A DNA stretch of 64,000 nucleotides from Vibrio sp. ED004. GTDB taxonomy: Bacteria > Pseudomonadota > Gammaproteobacteria > Enterobacterales > Vibrionaceae. Shown in pieces: positions 20,116 to 30,669 of the stretch. The position numbers and the translations under genes were made by a program. Within the stretch, counting starts at the first letter, position 1; each line of letters opens with the position of its first letter. The notes below the pieces were generated by a model. The model saw nothing but the letters and a program-made list of their open reading frames with translations, was not told where the DNA came from and did no database searches. The stretch is from positions 1,302,001 through 1,366,000 of the forward strand of contig NZ_CP066149.1 in the NCBI RefSeq assembly GCF_023206395.1, given 5' to 3'.

Positions 20116-21828
20116 ATGATAAGAAAAACTTTACCAGTTCTGATTGGCACTCTACTGTCATCGACGCTCGCTTTCGCTGACGTTTCCCTTGAGATTAAAG
20201 GGCTAGATGGAGCGCTTGAGGATAATGTTGATGCTTATCTGAGTGCAGTCCCTGAAGAAGAGTATGCAGTTTCGCTAAGGTTCCAATCTCGCGTGGAATC
20301 TATGATAAAAGAAGCGTTGAATGCGTTAGGCTACTACCAACCGACGATCACTTTCACTCACTCTGAAGACGACACCGAATTGACCGTTACGGTTGATAAG
20401 GGTGAGCCTGTTCTTATTTACACTTCAGATATTGTGCTGAGTGGTGAAGCCGAAGACGATCCCGACTTTCTGGCGTTGATCGCTAAGAGCAACTTGTCTA
20501 AAGGTTCAATCCTGAATCACGGTAACTATGACTCCTTAAAATCGTCGATACGTAACCTTGGATTAGCGAAAGGCTATTTTGATGGCTCGTATGAGGTCAG
20601 CAAACTCGAAGTTGCCCCTGAATTAAACCGTGCTTATGTGCGCCTTCATTATAACAGTGGTATCCGCTATCACTTTGGCACTACACAGGTGACGGGCAGC
20701 CAAATCGAAGACGATAGAGTGCAATCGCTTAAACCTTTTGAAGATGGCGAACCTTACTCCATCACCAAAGTCGGTGAGTATAACCAAAACCTGTCTAATA
20801 CGGATTGGTTCTCTTCGGTGTTTGTTGAACCTGACTTAAGCCAGTTGGGTGAAGGCCGTGAAATTCCGATGAAGGTGAGCCTGGCTCCGCAAGCGCGTAA
20901 CCAAATCGAAACGGGTATCGGTGTATCAACCGACCTTGGTGTAAAAGGTACCCTCAAATGGAAGAAACCTTGGGTTAATGCTCAAGGTCATAGCTTCAAT
21001 AGCAGCTTATCGATCTCCAAACCAGAACAGACGATTACCGCAGCCTACAAAATCCCGTTGGACGACGTGCTTAATGACTATTATCAAATTAAGTACGGAA
21101 TGAAGAATCTAGACAACCGTGATACCAAAAGTTTGGAGTCGAACTTAGCCTTAGAAAGATATTGGCGTTTGGATAATGGCTGGCAACGTACTGTGTTCAT
21201 TCGATACTTGGTCGAGAACTATGAGCAAGGTTTGCAAGATGACTTGGCGCAATTCGTATTGCCGGGTATCTCTTTCTCACGAACTCGAACTCGTGGTGGC
21301 TCAATGCCAATGTGGGGTGACAAACAAACCATCATGCTTGAAGCGGGTGATGATACCTTGTTGTCTGAAACCAAGGTGGTGCGTTTTCAAGGACAAACGG
21401 CCTGGATTCGAAGCATTGGTAACAATCATCGTGGCTTAACTCGACTTCAGTTCGGCGGTAACTTTGCCGATGAGTTTGAGAAGCTGTCACCCTCTCTGAG
21501 GTTCTTTGCCGGTGGTGATAACAGTATTCGTGGTTATGGTTATGAATCCATATCTCCCCGAGATGAAAGTGACGCATTAACAGGTGCAAAATTCCTTGCT
21601 ACCAGCTCATTTGAATACCAATACCGCTTAGTTGGAAATTGGTGGGGCGCTGCTTTCTACGATATTGGTGATGCATTTAATGATAAGCCAGAATGGAAAC
21701 GCGGTACTGGCGTCGGGGTTCGCTGGGCATCGCCTGTCGGTCCTGTGAGTTTAGATTTTGCTTGGGGTCTAGATGCGAAGAAAGGCGATGAGTTCCAACT
21801 GCACTTTAGTTTAGGGCCAGAATTATGA
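20116..21828 (+). CDS. tamA: TamA, outer-membrane Omp85 translocation subunit
   Basis: Outer-membrane barrel that works with TamB in envelope assembly and in lipid transport to the outer membrane. It has a signal peptide (cleavage after SSTLAFA near residue 21), about 240 residues of POTRA domains and a C-terminal 16-strand Omp85 barrel with the lid-lock region around RFFAGGDNSIRGYGYE and a terminal LHFSLGPEL beta signal. 570 residues. The stop overlaps the tamB start by four bases (ATGA), implying coupling. Confidence 0.95.
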   Translation: MIRKTLPVLIGTLLSSTLAFADVSLEIKGLDGALEDNVDAYLSAVPEEEYAVSLRFQSRVESMIKEALNALGYYQPTITFTHSEDDTELTVTVDKGEPVLIYTSDIVLSGEAEDDPDFLALIAKSNLSKGSILNHGNYDSLKSSIRNLGLAKGYFDGSYEVSKLEVAPELNRAYVRLHYNSGIRYHFGTTQVTGSQIEDDRVQSLKPFEDGEPYSITKVGEYNQNLSNTDWFSSVFVEPDLSQLGEGREIPMKVSLAPQARNQIETGIGVSTDLGVKGTLKWKKPWVNAQGHSFNSSLSISKPEQTITAAYKIPLDDVLNDYYQIKYGMKNLDNRDTKSLESNLALERYWRLDNGWQRTVFIRYLVENYEQGLQDDLAQFVLPGISFSRTRTRGGSMPMWGDKQTIMLEAGDDTLLSETKVVRFQGQTAWIRSIGNNHRGLTRLQFGGNFADEFEKLSPSLRFFAGGDNSIRGYGYESISPRDESDALTGAKFLATSSFEYQYRLVGNWWGAAFYDIGDAFNDKPEWKRGTGVGVRWASPVGPVSLDFAWGLDAKKGDEFQLHFSLGPEL

Positions 21829-24800
21829 TCAAAGTGATGGGCAAATGCATTAAGTGGACGTCGATTTCATTGACGTCTATTTTGCTGTTGTTGATAGCCC
21901 TGCTCGGTTTTGTGTTGTTTACTAACCCGGGGTTGAACACAGTGCTATGGGGCGCTGAAAAAGCATTGCCACAACTTAAAGTGGAGAGCACTAAAGGGGC
22001 TCTGTTCCCAAGCTTTACGCTTAATAACGTTCAGTTTAAAGATGATAGCCTACATATCGATACCAAGGTTCAAAAGCTGAACTTGGCTATTAATCCTCGC
22101 TGTTTACTCGACCCTAAGTTGTGTGTCGACCGCTTAGCGATTCAAGGTTTGGACTTCGCATTTACGGAATTACCTCCAGCCTCTGAAGAAGAAACTGAAC
22201 CGACTCCGCCAGTGACATCGGTGAAAACGCCGCTACCAATCGTGATCAATCGCATCGCTTTGTCTGATATCAAACTGAATATTCTAGGGCATGAAATCGA
22301 GTGGGGTTTGTTTTCAACGGCGTTGAGTATGCAGGGTGAGAAGCTGACGGTATCGCCAACCTTATTCAATGATCTGAAAGTTAAACTCGCAGAATCAACT
22401 GAAGAGCCAAAACCAGAAGTAGTTGAACCAGAGCCTGCGGTGAAAACAGCAATTGAGCTGCCTGAGGTCTGGATTCCGTTACAGGTTGTGCTAGAGCGTT
22501 TTGACCTCAACCGTTTCACCTTAGAACAAGAAACTCCGATTGTGGTGAACCACCTTGGGCTTGAAGCTCGAGCGGGCAAAAATACGGTCGAAGTTTCCAC
22601 TCTTGAACTCGATATGCCACAAGCAAGCGCGAACCTTGCGGCTAAAGTTGAGCTTAAAGACGGCTACCCGCTAGATCTTTCTTTAGATGCATTAGTGAAA
22701 GAAACCGATCTTGCGGGTCAAAAGTTATCACTGAAAGCACAAGGCAGTGTGGCTAAGCTACAGCTCGACTCGCAGTTTTCTGAATTGATTGAGGCAAAAC
22801 TGTCTGGGGACATTCAACCTTTAGAGCCGACTCTGCCATTTGACCTTCTTTTAGAAGATGGCCAAGCGCAATGGCCCCTAACAGGTAAAAGTGATTACCA
22901 AGCTGAAATTGAGCGCTTTAAGGCTGATGGCTCATTAGATGGTTTCAATGTACAGCTGAAAGGTGAAGCAGATGGTAAGGAGATACCTGCCTTAACCATC
23001 GACCTAGAAGGCAAGGGCACCACAGAACAGATTGAACTCGAACGCTTAAAACTGAACACGCTGGGTGGTGAACTCAATGGTGTGGTGAAAGCGAACTGGA
23101 AGAAGCTCGTTAACTGGCAAGCCGATGTGACGCTGAAGGATATTCAGCCGGGCCTGCAATGGCCAGATGCTGAAGGTAACATTAGCGGAAGCATCGTTAC
23201 TTCGGGTGAGTTGACCGAAGCAGGCGGTTGGGCGATTGAGCTGCCTAAGTTGGATATTGAAGGGATCTTGCGAGAATACCCTCTGGATATCGAAGGCCAG
23301 TTGTCAGCGTCAGATCTCAGCGCGAGCGGTGAACCTAAATTGAAAACCAGCGGTTTGAGCTTGGCTCACGGGGTGAACTCGATTAAGGCGCAGGGTGAGC
23401 TTGATAAACAATGGGATATGGGAGTTGATATCTTCTTCCCTGAGCTCGCAAAAAGTGTTCCTGAGTTGAAAGGCAGAGTGATTGGTAACATCCAACTTAG
23501 CGGCCCAACGAACGAGCCTGAAGTCGACCTTGCTTTAAATGTCGATAAGATTGATTGGAATAGCGAGGCAACGCTTGAGTCGTTATCGCTTAATGGCTCT
23601 GTAGTTCCACTGCCATTACCCGAAGCTCAAGCCGACCTTGTATTGAAAGCGAAGAACCTAACCTACCAAGATCAAAGTGTTGAAAGCATTGATTTAACGG
23701 TGAATGGCGGTGAGAAGAAGCATACCGTAACACTTGATGTGATATCCGACATCGTGTCGACAAGTTTGGCAATTTCTGGTCAGCTAATTCAGAAACCTTC
23801 TCTGATTTGGGATGGCTCGTTAGACAGAGTCAAAATCACCACTCAGCAGGGACCTTGGGTATTAGACCAACCTGTTGCGATTAAGGCGGATGTCGATAAG
23901 CAGTATGCCGACGTTCAAGCACACTGTTGGAAGCAGTCGGGTTCGAGCGTGTGTCTGGATGAAGATATCCGAGCCGGGAAATCGGGTGAGGCTAAGCTCG
24001 CGATTAACCAATTCGACTTCGAACAAGTTAAAGCGTTTGTACCTAAAGAGACGCAATTGCAGGGCTTAGTGAATGCGACCGCTCATGCCAAATGGTCGGA
24101 ACAAGGTGAACCTGAGGTGACGGTAAGTGTCGATATGCCTAAAGGTCAGGTTGTTCAACAAGTTGGCGAGCCAATTACACTCGGTTGGGAAAGTGTTGCA
24201 TTGAATGCACAGCTAAAAGACAACCAACTGAACGCCGACTTTAAACTCGATGTTGCCGACAACGGTGACTTGTCTGGCACTGTGTCGTTACCTGACATTC
24301 TCGCAGAAGACAAAATGGTCGATGCCGCAATAAAGCTGACAACTTTCCATTTGGACTTTTTACAGCCAATCCTTGGCGAATATAGCCTGTTGAAGGCCGA
24401 TCTTGAAAGTAACCTACAGGTAAAAGGTTCTTTGATGCATCCTCAAGTCTTTGGTCAGTTCTCTGTTGATGGCATTCAAGTTAAAGGTGATGTCACGCCT
24501 GTTGATGTTAAAGACGGCCGTATTGATCTCGATTTTGATGGTTACAGCGCGAAGCTGGATGCCAATGTAGAAACGCCTGATGGTCATCTTGATATTGAAG
24601 GCTCTGGGGATTGGCAGGACCTTCAAGCATGGCACTCGAACGTGAGAGTATTTGCTGATGAGTTGATGGTTGATATACCGCCGATGGTCAAGGTTAAGGT
24701 GGTTCCTGATATGACCATTGATGTTACGCCTGAGCTTGCAAAAATCACTGGTGATATTGCATTGCCGTGGGGACGTATCGTTGTCGAAGATTTACCACCG

Positions 24801-25583
24801 TCAGCGGTCGGCGTCTCTTCTGATCAAGTTATCTTGAATAAAGATCTTGAGCCAGAGAATGAAGATACGATTCCATTCAATGTGATGACCAATATTAATA
24901 TTTCCATTGGCGATGACTTTAAACTGTCAGCCTTCGGCCTTGAAGGTGAGCTGGTGGGTAAGCTTAATGTCGCTCAAAAAGACCAAGGTCCATTTATCAC
25001 CGGTGAGGTAAACATCGTCGATGGTACTTACCAATCATTCGGACAAGACCTGTTGATCGAAGAAGGTAAAATTCTAATGAATGGTCCTCCGGATCAGCCA
25101 TACGTAGCGATTAATGCGATACGTAACCCTGACAACACTCAGGATGACGTGACAGCAGGTATTCGAGTGACTGGCCCAGCGACAGAGCCGACGATTGAGA
25201 TTTATTCTGACCCTGCAATGCCGCAAGCCAACGCGCTGTCTTATATCTTGCGTGGCCAAGATATTGATGGCGAGTCGAACGGTTCGATGACGACGACCTT
25301 AATTGGTTTGAGCTTAGCGAAGAGTGGTAAGGTTGTTGGCGAAATCGGTGAAGCATTTGGTGTACAAGATCTACAACTGGACACCGCAGGCTCTGGCGAT
25401 GACTCACAAGTAACGGTAAGTGGTTATATTCTGCCAGGCTTACAGGTGAAATATGGTGTGGGTATCTTCAACTCGTTGGGTGAGTTTACTGTTCGTTACC
25501 GATTGATGCAGGATCTCTACGTTGAAGCTGTTTCTGGCTTAGACAGTGCGGTAGACCTCCTCTATCAGTTTGAGTTCGAGTAG
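21825..25583 (+). CDS. tamB: TamB, AsmA-like inter-membrane bridge protein
   Basis: Inner-membrane anchored 1252-residue protein. Residues about 11-30 form the signal anchor (SLTSILLLLIALLGFVLFT). The remainder is a long beta-taco repeat region rich in short alternating strands, and the C-terminal DUF490/TamB domain (VNIVDGTYQSFGQDLLIEEGKILMNGP, then a terminal YQFEFE) contacts TamA. Members form a hydrophobic groove for phospholipid movement to the outer membrane. A low-complexity Pro/Glu segment lies near residues 110-125 and 190-205. Confidence 0.95.
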   Translation: MIKVMGKCIKWTSISLTSILLLLIALLGFVLFTNPGLNTVLWGAEKALPQLKVESTKGALFPSFTLNNVQFKDDSLHIDTKVQKLNLAINPRCLLDPKLCVDRLAIQGLDFAFTELPPASEEETEPTPPVTSVKTPLPIVINRIALSDIKLNILGHEIEWGLFSTALSMQGEKLTVSPTLFNDLKVKLAESTEEPKPEVVEPEPAVKTAIELPEVWIPLQVVLERFDLNRFTLEQETPIVVNHLGLEARAGKNTVEVSTLELDMPQASANLAAKVELKDGYPLDLSLDALVKETDLAGQKLSLKAQGSVAKLQLDSQFSELIEAKLSGDIQPLEPTLPFDLLLEDGQAQWPLTGKSDYQAEIERFKADGSLDGFNVQLKGEADGKEIPALTIDLEGKGTTEQIELERLKLNTLGGELNGVVKANWKKLVNWQADVTLKDIQPGLQWPDAEGNISGSIVTSGELTEAGGWAIELPKLDIEGILREYPLDIEGQLSASDLSASGEPKLKTSGLSLAHGVNSIKAQGELDKQWDMGVDIFFPELAKSVPELKGRVIGNIQLSGPTNEPEVDLALNVDKIDWNSEATLESLSLNGSVVPLPLPEAQADLVLKAKNLTYQDQSVESIDLTVNGGEKKHTVTLDVISDIVSTSLAISGQLIQKPSLIWDGSLDRVKITTQQGPWVLDQPVAIKADVDKQYADVQAHCWKQSGSSVCLDEDIRAGKSGEAKLAINQFDFEQVKAFVPKETQLQGLVNATAHAKWSEQGEPEVTVSVDMPKGQVVQQVGEPITLGWESVALNAQLKDNQLNADFKLDVADNGDLSGTVSLPDILAEDKMVDAAIKLTTFHLDFLQPILGEYSLLKADLESNLQVKGSLMHPQVFGQFSVDGIQVKGDVTPVDVKDGRIDLDFDGYSAKLDANVETPDGHLDIEGSGDWQDLQAWHSNVRVFADELMVDIPPMVKVKVVPDMTIDVTPELAKITGDIALPWGRIVVEDLPPSAVGVSSDQVILNKDLEPENEDTIPFNVMTNINISIGDDFKLSAFGLEGELVGKLNVAQKDQGPFITGEVNIVDGTYQSFGQDLLIEEGKILMNGPPDQPYVAINAIRNPDNTQDDVTAGIRVTGPATEPTIEIYSDPAMPQANALSYILRGQDIDGESNGSMTTTLIGLSLAKSGKVVGEIGEAFGVQDLQLDTAGSGDDSQVTVSGYILPGLQVKYGVGIFNSLGEFTVRYRLMQDLYVEAVSGLDSAVDLLYQFEFE

Positions 25584-25637
25584 AACAGTTTGATTCCGAA
25601 TAGAGCGGTTTAGGTCGAGAGTGTTTAGCCATTCATT

Positions 25638-25670
25638 GAATAGCAGAGACGAATAGCAGAGATGAATGGC
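25638..25670 (+). repeat. Short 13-bp direct repeat before ytfP
   Basis: GAATAGCAGAGA(C/T) occurs twice in tandem (25638-25650 and 25651-25663), followed by GAATGGC. The block is also bracketed by the inverted pair GCCATTCAT (25628-25636) and ATGAATGGC (25662-25670). Confidence 0.7.
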
Positions 25671-25683
25671 TTATGGAGGGTTT

Positions 25684-26040
25684 ATGCAGCATCTTGTGTT
25701 CGTCTATGGCACCTTGAGACAAGGTCAATCCAATCACCACTATTTGCAGAATGGTGAGTTGTTGGGACGCTTCGATACACCTGAGTCGTTTGCCCTTTTT
25801 GATTTAGGTGCTTATCCGGCGATGATTTCTGGAAAGAAAAGTGTCGCTGGCGAGGTCTATATCATTAACGACGAAATTTTGGAGTCGCTCGATCGGCTAG
25901 AAGATGTACCTGTTGAGTATCGTCGCGAGCAAATAGAGACTATATTTGGATTAGCATGGGTATATTTGTATCAGCTTGATCTAACAGCTAATAAAGAAAT
26001 ACTTTCGGGTAACTGGTGTAAGCGGAGCAACCCGCTATAG
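25684..26040 (+). CDS. ytfP: Gamma-glutamylcyclotransferase-like protein YtfP
   Basis: 118-residue GGCT-fold protein. The family signature VYGTLRQGQSNHHYL is at residues 7-21 and the putative catalytic acidic residue is in the EILESLDRLEDVP region. Relatives act on gamma-glutamyl amines, but the substrate of YtfP is not established. ATG 25684 follows GGAGG closely; an in-frame ATG 18 bases upstream is less likely because it has no ribosome site. It follows tamB as in E. coli (tamA-tamB-ytfP). Confidence 0.88.
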   Translation: MQHLVFVYGTLRQGQSNHHYLQNGELLGRFDTPESFALFDLGAYPAMISGKKSVAGEVYIINDEILESLDRLEDVPVEYRREQIETIFGLAWVYLYQLDLTANKEILSGNWCKRSNPL

Positions 26041-26121
26041 TGAATGAACTACTGGAAGCATTCTGACGTAATAGCTAAAAGTCTCAATGTACAGGCTAGT
26101 CTTTTCCATCAGGAGGAAATT

Positions 26122-26478
26122 ATGAAATATCTATTATTGGTGCTATCAGTAATGTTATTTGGTTGTGCGCAAACTCCGCCACCAACGTCAATGAACACAA
26201 CCGATTGGCAGAGCTTTGGCGAAGAAATGGCGCTAAAAGGAAAAACCAAACAGACTGAAGCAAGTTTGGCTGAAGCCGCGTCTTCACCATCAATTGATGC
26301 AGACTTATATGCCGCTTATGGCCAAGGTTATGAAGTGGGTAAAACTCAATATTGTTCTCAAAACCCGAGAGCGCTAGGTCGCCGTGGTGAGACTTACCTT
26401 GGGATTTGTGACGATGTCGATAAATGGTTCCGCTTCAACTATGAAAGAGGCGCAGAATCGAAGTTTGATATTCGATAA
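26122..26478 (+). CDS. DUF2799-type lipoprotein
   Basis: A 118-residue predicted lipoprotein: MKYLLLVLSVMLFGC gives a lipobox ending at C15, and AGGAGG lies six bases before ATG 26122. The mature part has the pattern DWQSFGEEMALKG and GYEVGKTQYCSQNP...GETYLGIC with two cysteines, which resembles DUF2799. The function is unknown. A frame extending upstream to 26044 would hide the lipobox and is not used. Its terminator hosts IS copy B. Confidence 0.8.
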   Translation: MKYLLLVLSVMLFGCAQTPPPTSMNTTDWQSFGEEMALKGKTKQTEASLAEAASSPSIDADLYAAYGQGYEVGKTQYCSQNPRALGRRGETYLGICDDVDKWFRFNYERGAESKFDIR

Positions 26479-26503
26479 TCGAACGAACAGTTAATTGAAT
26501 AAT

Positions 26504-26533
26504 AAAAGCCAGCATGTAGATGCTGGCTTTTTT
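26504..26533 (+). terminator. Terminator of the DUF2799 lipoprotein, hit by IS copy B
   Basis: Perfect 12-base stem 26504-26515 with 26520-26531, loop GTAG; the T tract is 26528-26533. The IS starts at 26536 after TTTTTTAA. The 5' A tract suggests it originally also served convergent pmbA. Confidence 0.92.
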
Positions 26534-26535
26534 AA

Positions 26536-27828
26536 GGTTCATCGCGGATTAGCGGGAACTAAAAACAAAAAAACGGTAGTAAGTGATATGGTTTAGTCGC
26601 CAAACAAAAATCATACACAAACTACCGTTTTCATGCCGAATCATACTTTCCTATCTTCATTCTGGGAAGGCTTTAAAATAGTAAAGTCTCACCAGACAGC
26701 ATCACTTGTTACACTAACTCTTAAACCTAATTCTGAGGCTAAATGCCTTTGCGGTCTTGAAGCTGAGGCTATCCATGAGTATCAATGGCGTCATGTGAAA
26801 GAGGCCATGTTGTTCAATGTTCCTGTTGAGCTTTCCGTTCAAACTCGAAGGATCAAGTGTCGTGACTGCGGCATAAAAACAGAGTTTCTATCTTGGTTAG
26901 AGCCTTATGCTCGTATAACGACGCGTCTAAAAAGCTATATAGAACAACTACTGCCTCTTCTTCCCATTAAGCATATCTCCCAGTTAACGAGCGTTCATTG
27001 GCACACCATTAAAGAGATAGATAAACGTCGACTTCGCCAAGTGGTACCGTCAGTGAAATGGGAAGGGCTAAGGCAACTCGTCATGGACGGTTCGCCATCT
27101 TTAAAGGGCACCGATATGCCACAGTCATCGCTGATGCTAAGACTCACCAAGTCATTTGGATAGGGTTAGGTCGTAGCCGCAAGGACATACGACCGTTTTT
27201 CGAGCAGTTAGGCAAGCATGGTAACAATATCGAAGCGGTCGCAATGGACATGAATACGGCTTTTGACCTTGAAGTTCAAGCGCACTGCCCGAATGCAAAA
27301 ATCGTTTACGACTTATTCCATGTTGTTGCTAAGTTCGGTCGTGAGGTGATGGATAGAGTCAGAGTCGACCAAGCTAACAAACTCAAGCAGGATAAAAAAG
27401 CGAGGCAATGGGTGAAGCGCTCACGCTGGGTACTGCTGAAAAACAGAGGTAATTTAAATGCACGACAAGATAGCTATCTTACTGAAATATTGAATATCAA
27501 TAAGGACTTGATGGCCACTTATATACTCGGCTCACAACTCAAAGAGCTTTGGTACTGTAAATCAGAAGCACATGCTAAGGGGCTCTGGGAGGTATGGTGG
27601 GCACAAGTGCAAGAGAGTGGAATTAAGCCATTGAAAGAGTTTGCACGAAAACTGAGGCCTTATCTTCACGGTATTATTGCATCGGCAACTTATCCGCTCA
27701 ACACCTGCACATTGGAAGGGATAAACAACAAAATAAAGTTAATCAAGCGAATGGGGTATGGATATCGAGATACAGACTACTTCTTCTTGAAGATAAAAGC
27801 GGCTTTCCCCGGAAAGCCGCGATGAACC
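26536..27828 (+). mobile_element. ISL3-family insertion sequence, copy B
   Basis: 1293 bases, same ends as copy A, with 8-bp duplication TTTTTTAA at 26528-26535 and 27829-27836. It is inserted 8 nt after the final C of the upstream terminator stem, with the transposase in the direction of that terminator. It carries the same left-end inverted repeat and right-end hairpin as the other copies. Confidence 0.94.
26633..27825 (+). pseudogene. ISL3-type transposase, one frameshift (copy B)
   Basis: Identical in layout to the other copies but with a single base lost near 27089 (GACGGTTC versus GACGAGTTC), immediately after the first catalytic aspartate codon. This splits the frame into 26633-27163 and a second part in frame to 27825. 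Restoring one A gives the intact 397-residue protein. It has A6 at the position where copies A and C have A5. Confidence 0.92.
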
Positions 27829-27860
27829 TTTTTTAATTCATCAGATTCGCTTTAATTGAA

Positions 27861-29204
27861 TTACTCGCCCGCGACTTTCATCGACTCAAGCAAGATAGAA
27901 CCTGTTTGAATTTGAGAGCGCGTTTCAACATCGTTACCGACTGCAACGATCTGATTAAACATATCTTTTAGGTTACCCGCAATCGTCACTTCTGATACTG
28001 GGTATTGGATCTCTCCGTTCTCAACCCAGAAGCCTGCAGCGCCACGAGAGTAATCACCCGTTACTGTGTTTACGCCTTGCCCCATCACTTCAGTGACTAG
28101 GAAGCCAGTGCCCAACTCTTTTAGCATCTGCGCGAAGTTTTGACCGGTCGATTTAACGAACCAGTTATGAATACCACCAGCATGACCGGTTGGCGTCATA
28201 TCCATCTTACGTGCGGCATAGCTCGTTAGTAGGTAAGTTGTTAACACACCGTCAGTGATGATTTCACGATCTTGAGTGAACACACCTTCGCTATCAAATG
28301 GGCTTGAAGCCAAACCACGTAGGATATGAGGACGCTCAGAGATATTGAACCAATCAGGTAGGATTTTCTGACCTAAATGATCTAATAAGAACGACGACTT
28401 GCGGTAAAGATTACCACCACTGATCGCCATCACTAGGTGACCGATAAGACCTGTCGCAACATCATTTGCGAACATGATTGGGTATTGGCCTGTTGGTAGC
28501 TTTTTCGCATCCAAACGGCTAATCGTCTTTTCTGCAGCTTCCTGACCTACACGCTCAGGCGTCCACAGCTCATCACGGTGACGTGCAACGGTGTAGCTGT
28601 AGTCACGTTCCATTTCACCATTAGCGCCTTGTCCAATCACGCAGCAGCTCGTGCTGTGGCGGCTTGAAGCGTAGCTTGCTAGTAAGCCATGACTGTTACC
28701 GTAAACCTTAACGCCATAGTGGCTGTCGTAGCTTGCGCCATCACTCTGTTTGATCTTGTCGCTGTAAGCTAACGCTTGCTTCTCAGCCGCAATCGCAATC
28801 TCAGCGGCATAGTCAGGATTGGGTTCATCAGGGTGGAAAAGATCCAAGTCTGGAATTTCTTTTACCATGTATTCTTTTGCTGCAGGACCTGCAAACGGGT
28901 CTTCAGATGTATATTGAGCGATATCAAGTGCGGCTGCTACCGTTTGAGCAATCGCCTTCTCACTCAGATCAGATGTAGATGCGCTGCCTTTTTTCTGGCC
29001 GCGATAAACAGTAATACCAAGTGCACCATCACTATTAAATTCAACGTTTTCCACTTCACACATGCGTGTTGAAACACTTAAACCCGTTGACTTAGTAATA
29101 GCAACTTCAGCGGCGTCGGCACTCACAGAGGCCATGTCCAACGCTTTTGCTACTGCGGCTTCTAGCTCAACTCTTTGCTGGGCGACTTGCTGTTTTACAT
29201 CCAT
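27861..29204 (-). CDS. pmbA: PmbA/TldE, subunit of the TldD/E metalloprotease
   Basis: Non-catalytic partner of TldD in the heterodimeric metalloprotease that processes modified peptides and the CcdA antitoxin in E. coli. 447 residues with the PmbA hallmarks [27 protein letters not shown] and [18 protein letters not shown]. The zinc-binding HExxxH of TldD is absent, as expected for TldE. ATG 29204 is chosen since the N-terminus [11 protein letters not shown] then fits the family; the open frame upstream to 29465 overlaps the darP region antisense. Diverges from darP as in E. coli. Confidence 0.94.
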   Translation of the reverse strand: MDVKQQVAQQRVELEAAVAKALDMASVSADAAEVAITKSTGLSVSTRMCEVENVEFNSDGALGITVYRGQKKGSASTSDLSEKAIAQTVAAALDIAQYTSEDPFAGPAAKEYMVKEIPDLDLFHPDEPNPDYAAEIAIAAEKQALAYSDKIKQSDGASYDSHYGVKVYGNSHGLLASYASSRHSTSCCVIGQGANGEMERDYSYTVARHRDELWTPERVGQEAAEKTISRLDAKKLPTGQYPIMFANDVATGLIGHLVMAISGGNLYRKSSFLLDHLGQKILPDWFNISERPHILRGLASSPFDSEGVFTQDREIITDGVLTTYLLTSYAARKMDMTPTGHAGGIHNWFVKSTGQNFAQMLKELGTGFLVTEVMGQGVNTVTGDYSRGAAGFWVENGEIQYPVSEVTIAGNLKDMFNQIVAVGNDVETRSQIQTGSILLESMKVAGE

Positions 29205-29322
29205 ATCTATTCTAATTTTGTAGGTCAATATTACGTAGGATAACAAGAATTTCGCTTTCTCCCCAAGATTCTTGCTAAAATAGGCAATATATTCGTTTGA
29301 GATAGTGACATAGGCAGAAAAG

Positions 29323-29847
29323 ATGGCTCGCAAAAACCAAAAAGCCCCATGGGAACCAGAAGAAGAAATCATCTGGGTAAGTAAGACAGAAATGAAAACC
29401 GACATGGAAGCGCTACAAAAACTGGGGGAAGAACTTGTTTCCCTAAAGCCTTCTGTATTAGACAAGTTTCCTCTGTCTGAAGATTTGGCACAAGCGATTA
29501 AAGATGCACAACGCTTTAAAAATGAAGCGAAGCGCCGTCAACTTCAATACATTGGCAAAGTAATGCGCAATGTTGATCCTGAGCCAATTCAAGCGGCTTT
29601 GGATAAAGTACGTAACAAGCACTCGCAAGCAACCGCTGAACTGCACAAGCTTGAGCAACTGCGTGATCGTGTTGTTGCTGAAGGCGATGCTGCCATTTCA
29701 GAGGTCATGGACATGTACCCTGAAGCAGACCGTCAGCGTCTTCGTCAGCTAGCTCGCCAAGCTAACAAAGAGAAATCAGCGAACAAGCCAGCAAAGGCTT
29801 CTCGTGAAATCTTCCAAATCTTAAAAGAGCTAAAGCTAGAAGACTAA
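29323..29847 (+). CDS. darP: Ribosome biogenesis factor DarP (DUF615)
   Basis: 174-residue helical, highly charged protein formerly YjgA. In E. coli it associates with late pre-50S particles and promotes peptidyl-transferase-centre maturation. Family features are the acidic N-terminus ([17 protein letters not shown]), [13 protein letters not shown] in the middle and a basic KA-rich tail. Divergent from pmbA with 118 bases between them. Confidence 0.92.
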   Translation: MARKNQKAPWEPEEEIIWVSKTEMKTDMEALQKLGEELVSLKPSVLDKFPLSEDLAQAIKDAQRFKNEAKRRQLQYIGKVMRNVDPEPIQAALDKVRNKHSQATAELHKLEQLRDRVVAEGDAAISEVMDMYPEADRQRLRQLARQANKEKSANKPAKASREIFQILKELKLED

Positions 29848-29875
29848 TCTTTGTCGCTTTAATCTGTAAGATAAT

Positions 29876-29904
29876 AAAAGACCTAGCGCATGCTAGGTCT
29901 TTTT
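29876..29904 (+). terminator. Terminator between darP and thiQ
   Basis: Perfect 12-base stem 29876-29887 with 29892-29903, loop GCAT, then T. It is followed by about 50 bases before the end of convergent thiQ and may act in both directions. Confidence 0.88.
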
Positions 29905-29954
29905 GTTTTCGCTGTACTCAATATCAAATCATATTCAATATTAAAACTAAGCCA

Positions 29955-30662
29955 TCACTCACCTGCTTTCACAAACGAACTGAGTTCAGGTTGCGGGTGG
30001 TCAGCGGTAAGCATGGCGATCGAGTCTTCAACCAACACCTTACCTAATGCCACAAACACAAATTTATTCGCAATGCTGCGCGCATCTCCCAAATGGTGAG
30101 TCACCATCAAGACGGTAATGTTGCGCTCTGCTGCTAATCGTTTTACCAAACTCAGCATCTCTTCGCGTAGCAAAGGGTCAAGCGCAGAGAAAGGTTCATC
30201 AAGTAACCAAATATCGTGTGGTTGAACAAAACAACGCGCCAGTGCGACACGCTGACGTTGCCCACCAGATAGTTGTTCAGGCAGCCTATCTAAGTACTCC
30301 GCTACACCCACCTGCGCAGCCGCTTGCTCAACATCGAGCTTTTGGGTTGCGGTAAGCTTTAACCCCGGATGCAAACCTAATCCAATATTTTCACGCACCG
30401 TGAGGTGAGCAAATAGATTGTGTTCTTGGAACAACATCGCCAGCGGGCGTTGGTGCGCTTCTTTGCCAATCAATGATTGTCCTGCCACCGAGATCTCTCC
30501 CGATGTCGGCTCAATAAACCCAGCAACCAATGCAAGTAGCGTTGATTTACCCGCACCACTCGGCCCCATTAGAGCAACAATATCACCCTGCTCTGCTTGG
30601 AAATCAAAACTAAACAACTCTTGGTGATAGTGGTAATCCACATCTTTCATCACTAACATCAT
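29955..30662 (-). CDS. thiQ: Thiamine ABC transporter ATPase ThiQ
   Basis: Cytoplasmic ATPase of ThiBPQ for thiamine and thiamine pyrophosphate uptake. Walker A GPSGAGKS (residues 33-40), signature LSGGQRQRVALAR, Walker B IWLLDEPFSALDP and the switch H in VTHHLGDA are present. Seven bases after thiP. Two adjacent start-type ATGs exist within the first five codons, and either could be used. Confidence 0.94.
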   Translation of the reverse strand: MMLVMKDVDYHYHQELFSFDFQAEQGDIVALMGPSGAGKSTLLALVAGFIEPTSGEISVAGQSLIGKEAHQRPLAMLFQEHNLFAHLTVRENIGLGLHPGLKLTATQKLDVEQAAAQVGVAEYLDRLPEQLSGGQRQRVALARCFVQPHDIWLLDEPFSALDPLLREEMLSLVKRLAAERNITVLMVTHHLGDARSIANKFVFVALGKVLVEDSIAMLTADHPQPELSSFVKAGE

Positions 30663-30669
30663 CGGTTCC

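Noticed and set aside
22142..25407. Several reading frames antisense or shifted inside tamB
   Set aside because: tamB is an uninterrupted 1252-codon gene with full family features; the others are shadows without ribosome sites.
17958..27828. Composite transposon formed by IS copies A and B around msrA-tamAB-ytfP
   Set aside because: Each copy has its own matching 8-bp duplication on both sides, and the genes between are core genes in conserved order. The copies are therefore independent insertions.
29205..29465. N-terminal extension of pmbA by 87 codons
   Set aside because: It would overlap the darP start antisense and has no similarity to PmbA; the ATG at 29204 gives the normal length.
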